DNA of 64,000 nucleotides from Yersinia frederiksenii ATCC 33641 (GTDB lineage Bacteria; Pseudomonadota; Gammaproteobacteria; Enterobacterales; Enterobacteriaceae): NCBI RefSeq assembly GCF_000754805.1, contig NZ_KN150731.1, positions 1,196,492 to 1,260,491 of the forward strand, read 5' to 3'. Shown piece by piece: positions 62,000 to 64,000 of this stretch (position 1 is its first letter; each line of letters starts with the position of its first letter). The notes under the pieces were generated by a model. It saw only the letters and a program-made list of their open reading frames with translations, ran no database searches and was not told where the DNA came from. The position numbers and the translations under genes were made by a program.

Positions 62000-64000
62000 T
62001 TGAAATATCTTTCTTCATTTCGCACCACACTAAAAATATCCCGTTACCTATTTCGGGTATTGGCCGTCATGCTATGGTCACTTGGCGCGCTGCTCACTAC
62101 CTTTTATATTCTTAACATTCTTAACGAGAAAAAATCTGATATCCGTCAGGAATATAATACTAACTTTGATCAGGCGCAGAGCTATATCCGGCATTCTTCC
62201 GATATTATTCGCGATATCAAGTACATGGCGGAGAACCACTTAAACCAGAATTTGGCGAGTAGTGATATTGCAGCGGGTGCTTTTGTCAAAAGTAAGACAA
62301 CACCTAAATATTATCCGCTCAACTCACAAGCCGACTGCACCACACTGAATTCATCCCGTCACTCATCATTAGATTCTCTCAGTAGCCTTATTTTGTACTG
62401 GAAAGAGAACTTTGCCGCAGCCTATGACCTTAACCGGATATTCTTCATCGGCACTGACACGTTGTGCATGGTGGACTTCGATATTCGTAATGTTCCTATG
62501 GAGCATGAGAGTTTACTTAAATCACTGAATGAACATATTTTAAAATATCGTGAGGCCAATAATCAGGATAAAGACGGCCCACTGTATTGGATTGTCCCTG
62601 GCGTGCGGCCTGACATTGGTACCTTATATGTCATTAGCCCACTTTATGTCGGCAACAAGTTAGAAGCTTTAGTGGGCACTGAGCAAACTATCCGTTTGGA
62701 GGACTTTATCTCGTCAGGGCCGCTGCCCGTGGGTGTGACTCTACTGGGGCAAGACAATGAACCCGTATTACGGTTAGCCACCGGGGAGCGCTCTGCCTCA
62801 ATGTTGAATGATTATCCAGACACCCCATCTTATTTTGGCTATGTAGATGATTACAATTATCTTATTCTGAAAAAGAATTTACTGCCATCCACACTCAGCA
62901 TTGCTTATTCTTTACCTGTTAAGACCATTATAGAGATATTCAAGCTATTAATTTTTAATGCATTATTGCTCAATGCGCTCTCTGCTGTGGTGATATTCAC
63001 CCTGGCCTGGTTATTTGAGCGGAAAATGTTCCACCCGGCTGAAGATAATGCTTTAAGGTTGGAAGAGCATGAACAATTTAACCGCAAAATTGTGGCTTCT
63101 GCGCCGGTGGGAATTTCCATCCTACGGATTAGTGATGGCACCAATATCCTCAGTAATGAATTAGCACATAACTATATTAACTTACTGACAAATGAGGATC
63201 GCGAGCGAATTACGCGCATTATTTGTGAGCAGCAAGCAAATTTTGTCGATGTGATGACCAGTAATAATAATAATCTGCAAATCAGCTTTGTTCACTCGCG
63301 TTATCGCAATGAAGATGTGGCTATCTGTGTACTGGTCGATGTCAGTTCGCGGGTGAAAATGGAAGAGTCATTGCAAGAAATGGCCGCCGCAGCAGAGCAG
63401 GCCAGTCAATCAAAATCGATGTTTTTGGCGACAGTCAGCCATGAATTGCGAACCCCGCTATATGGCATTATTGGTAACCTCGATTTATTGCAAACCAAAG
63501 AGTTGCCTCAAGGTGTTGACCGGTTAGTCACCGCAATGAATAACTCGTCTGGCCTATTACTGAAAATTATCAGCGACATTCTGGATTTCTCCAAAATAGA
63601 ATCTGAGCAACTAAAAATTGAGCCGAGCGAGTTTTCTACCGTGGAGGTGATAACGCATATTACGGCGAACTATTTACCTCTAGTTGTGAAAAAACGCTTA
63701 GGTCTGTATTGCTTTATTGAGCCAGATGTCCCTCGGTTGATGCAGGGGGATGCGGTTCGCTTGCAACAAGTGATTTCTAACTTGTTGAATAACGCTATTA
63801 AATTTACCGATACTGGCTGCATTATCTTGCAGGTTCGGGTCCGTGGCTATTATCTGGAATTCCGGGTGCGGGATACTGGGGTGGGAATTAATGCGCGCGA
63901 AATAAATCAGCTATTTGATCCTTTCTTCCAGGTGGGGACTGGGGTTCAGCGCCATTTTCAAGGTACGGGATTAGGTTTGGCTATTTGTGAGAAGTTGGTC
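62000..64000 (+). CDS. rcsC: RcsC hybrid sensor histidine kinase, N-terminal part (3' end outside window)
   Basis: The sensor kinase of the Rcs phosphorelay (RcsC to RcsD to RcsB), responding to envelope stress. From a TTG at 62000 the frame stays open to the window end (667 codons), and its translation begins MKYLSSFRTTLKISRYLFRV, matching E. coli RcsC. Two transmembrane helices (about 20-42 and 311-335) flank a periplasmic domain; then the PAS-like linker, the H-box His481 in TVSHELRTPLYG, the N-box QVISNLLNNAIKFTDTG, and G-boxes RDTGVG and GTGLGLAI. The receiver domain and C-terminus are off the window. No strong ribosome site precedes the TTG, so the exact start is inferred from the alignment to the family. 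Confidence 0.93.
   Translation, partial: MKYLSSFRTTLKISRYLFRVLAVMLWSLGALLTTFYILNILNEKKSDIRQEYNTNFDQAQSYIRHSSDIIRDIKYMAENHLNQNLASSDIAAGAFVKSKTTPKYYPLNSQADCTTLNSSRHSSLDSLSSLILYWKENFAAAYDLNRIFFIGTDTLCMVDFDIRNVPMEHESLLKSLNEHILKYREANNQDKDGPLYWIVPGVRPDIGTLYVISPLYVGNKLEALVGTEQTIRLEDFISSGPLPVGVTLLGQDNEPVLRLATGERSASMLNDYPDTPSYFGYVDDYNYLILKKNLLPSTLSIAYSLPVKTIIEIFKLLIFNALLLNALSAVVIFTLAWLFERKMFHPAEDNALRLEEHEQFNRKIVASAPVGISILRISDGTNILSNELAHNYINLLTNEDRERITRIICEQQANFVDVMTSNNNNLQISFVHSRYRNEDVAICVLVDVSSRVKMEESLQEMAAAAEQASQSKSMFLATVSHELRTPLYGIIGNLDLLQTKELPQGVDRLVTAMNNSSGLLLKIISDILDFSKIESEQLKIEPSEFSTVEVITHITANYLPLVVKKRLGLYCFIEPDVPRLMQGDAVRLQQVISNLLNNAIKFTDTGCIILQVRVRGYYLEFRVRDTGVGINAREINQLFDPFFQVGTGVQRHFQGTGLGLAICEKLV

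Overview
The window is enterobacterial chromosomal DNA, and I infer a Yersinia species of the enterocolitica/pseudotuberculosis type. The backbone genes are very close to E. coli at protein level and in the same local order (ackA-yfbV-yfbU-hxpA-yfbS-yfbR-alaA-lrhA-nuoA..N, then elaB-menFDHBCE, then yfaZ-tyrP-yfaY, nrdAB-yfaE, ubiG, gyrA, rcsC). Between these blocks sit genes that are usual for Yersinia but not for E. coli at this place. Three ERIC-type palindromic repeats are visible. I see no tRNA, rRNA, CRISPR array, prophage or insertion sequence.

Layout. 1-8.9 kb: the 5' part of ackA (minus), then yfbV, yfbU, hxpA, a DUF4239 membrane protein, yfbS, two tandem ERIC repeats, yfbR, a small secreted protein and alaA. 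9.8-26.6 kb: lrhA (called rovM in Yersinia) and the complete 13-gene nuo operon for respiratory complex I, with fused nuoCD and an ERIC element lying inside the operon between nuoF and nuoG. 26.7-29.1 kb: a large exported protein on the minus strand with four N-terminal beta/gamma-crystallin Greek keys and a C-terminal GNAT-like domain, and a base composition that changes halfway through. It is the most unusual gene here. 29.5-38.9 kb: ycdZ, a broken TetR-like remnant, and a two-operon sugar-acid cluster: yhcH-family gene, gntK and idnO on the minus strand; an IdnR-like LacI regulator, a 2-hydroxyacid (ketogluconate) reductase, an MFS carrier, a UPF0303 protein and edd on the plus strand. I infer uptake of keto-gluconates, reduction to gluconate, phosphorylation and Entner-Doudoroff dehydration, under CRP and the IdnR-like repressor; candidate sites for both lie before both operons.

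39.1-46.9 kb: elaB and the menaquinone genes menF, menD, menH, menB, menC, menE. With complex I this is the electron-transport core of the window. 47-49.7 kb: a Xre/RES toxin-antitoxin pair and catalase katA. 50-53.9 kb: yfaZ, tyrP with a classical pair of TyrR boxes, yfaY (CinA/PncC-like) and ecotin. 54-57.9 kb: nrdA-nrdB-yfaE (minus), aerobic ribonucleotide reductase with its ferredoxin, preceded by a DnaA box and an NrdR box. 58.3-64 kb: ubiG (minus), gyrA with wild-type quinolone-determining residues, and the 5' two kilobases of rcsC, cut by the window end.

Several start codons were chosen by ribosome-binding-site spacing and family length (hxpA, yfbR, nuoG, idnO, edd, menF, menB, katA, tyrP, nrdB, nrdA), so they differ from the longest possible reading frames.
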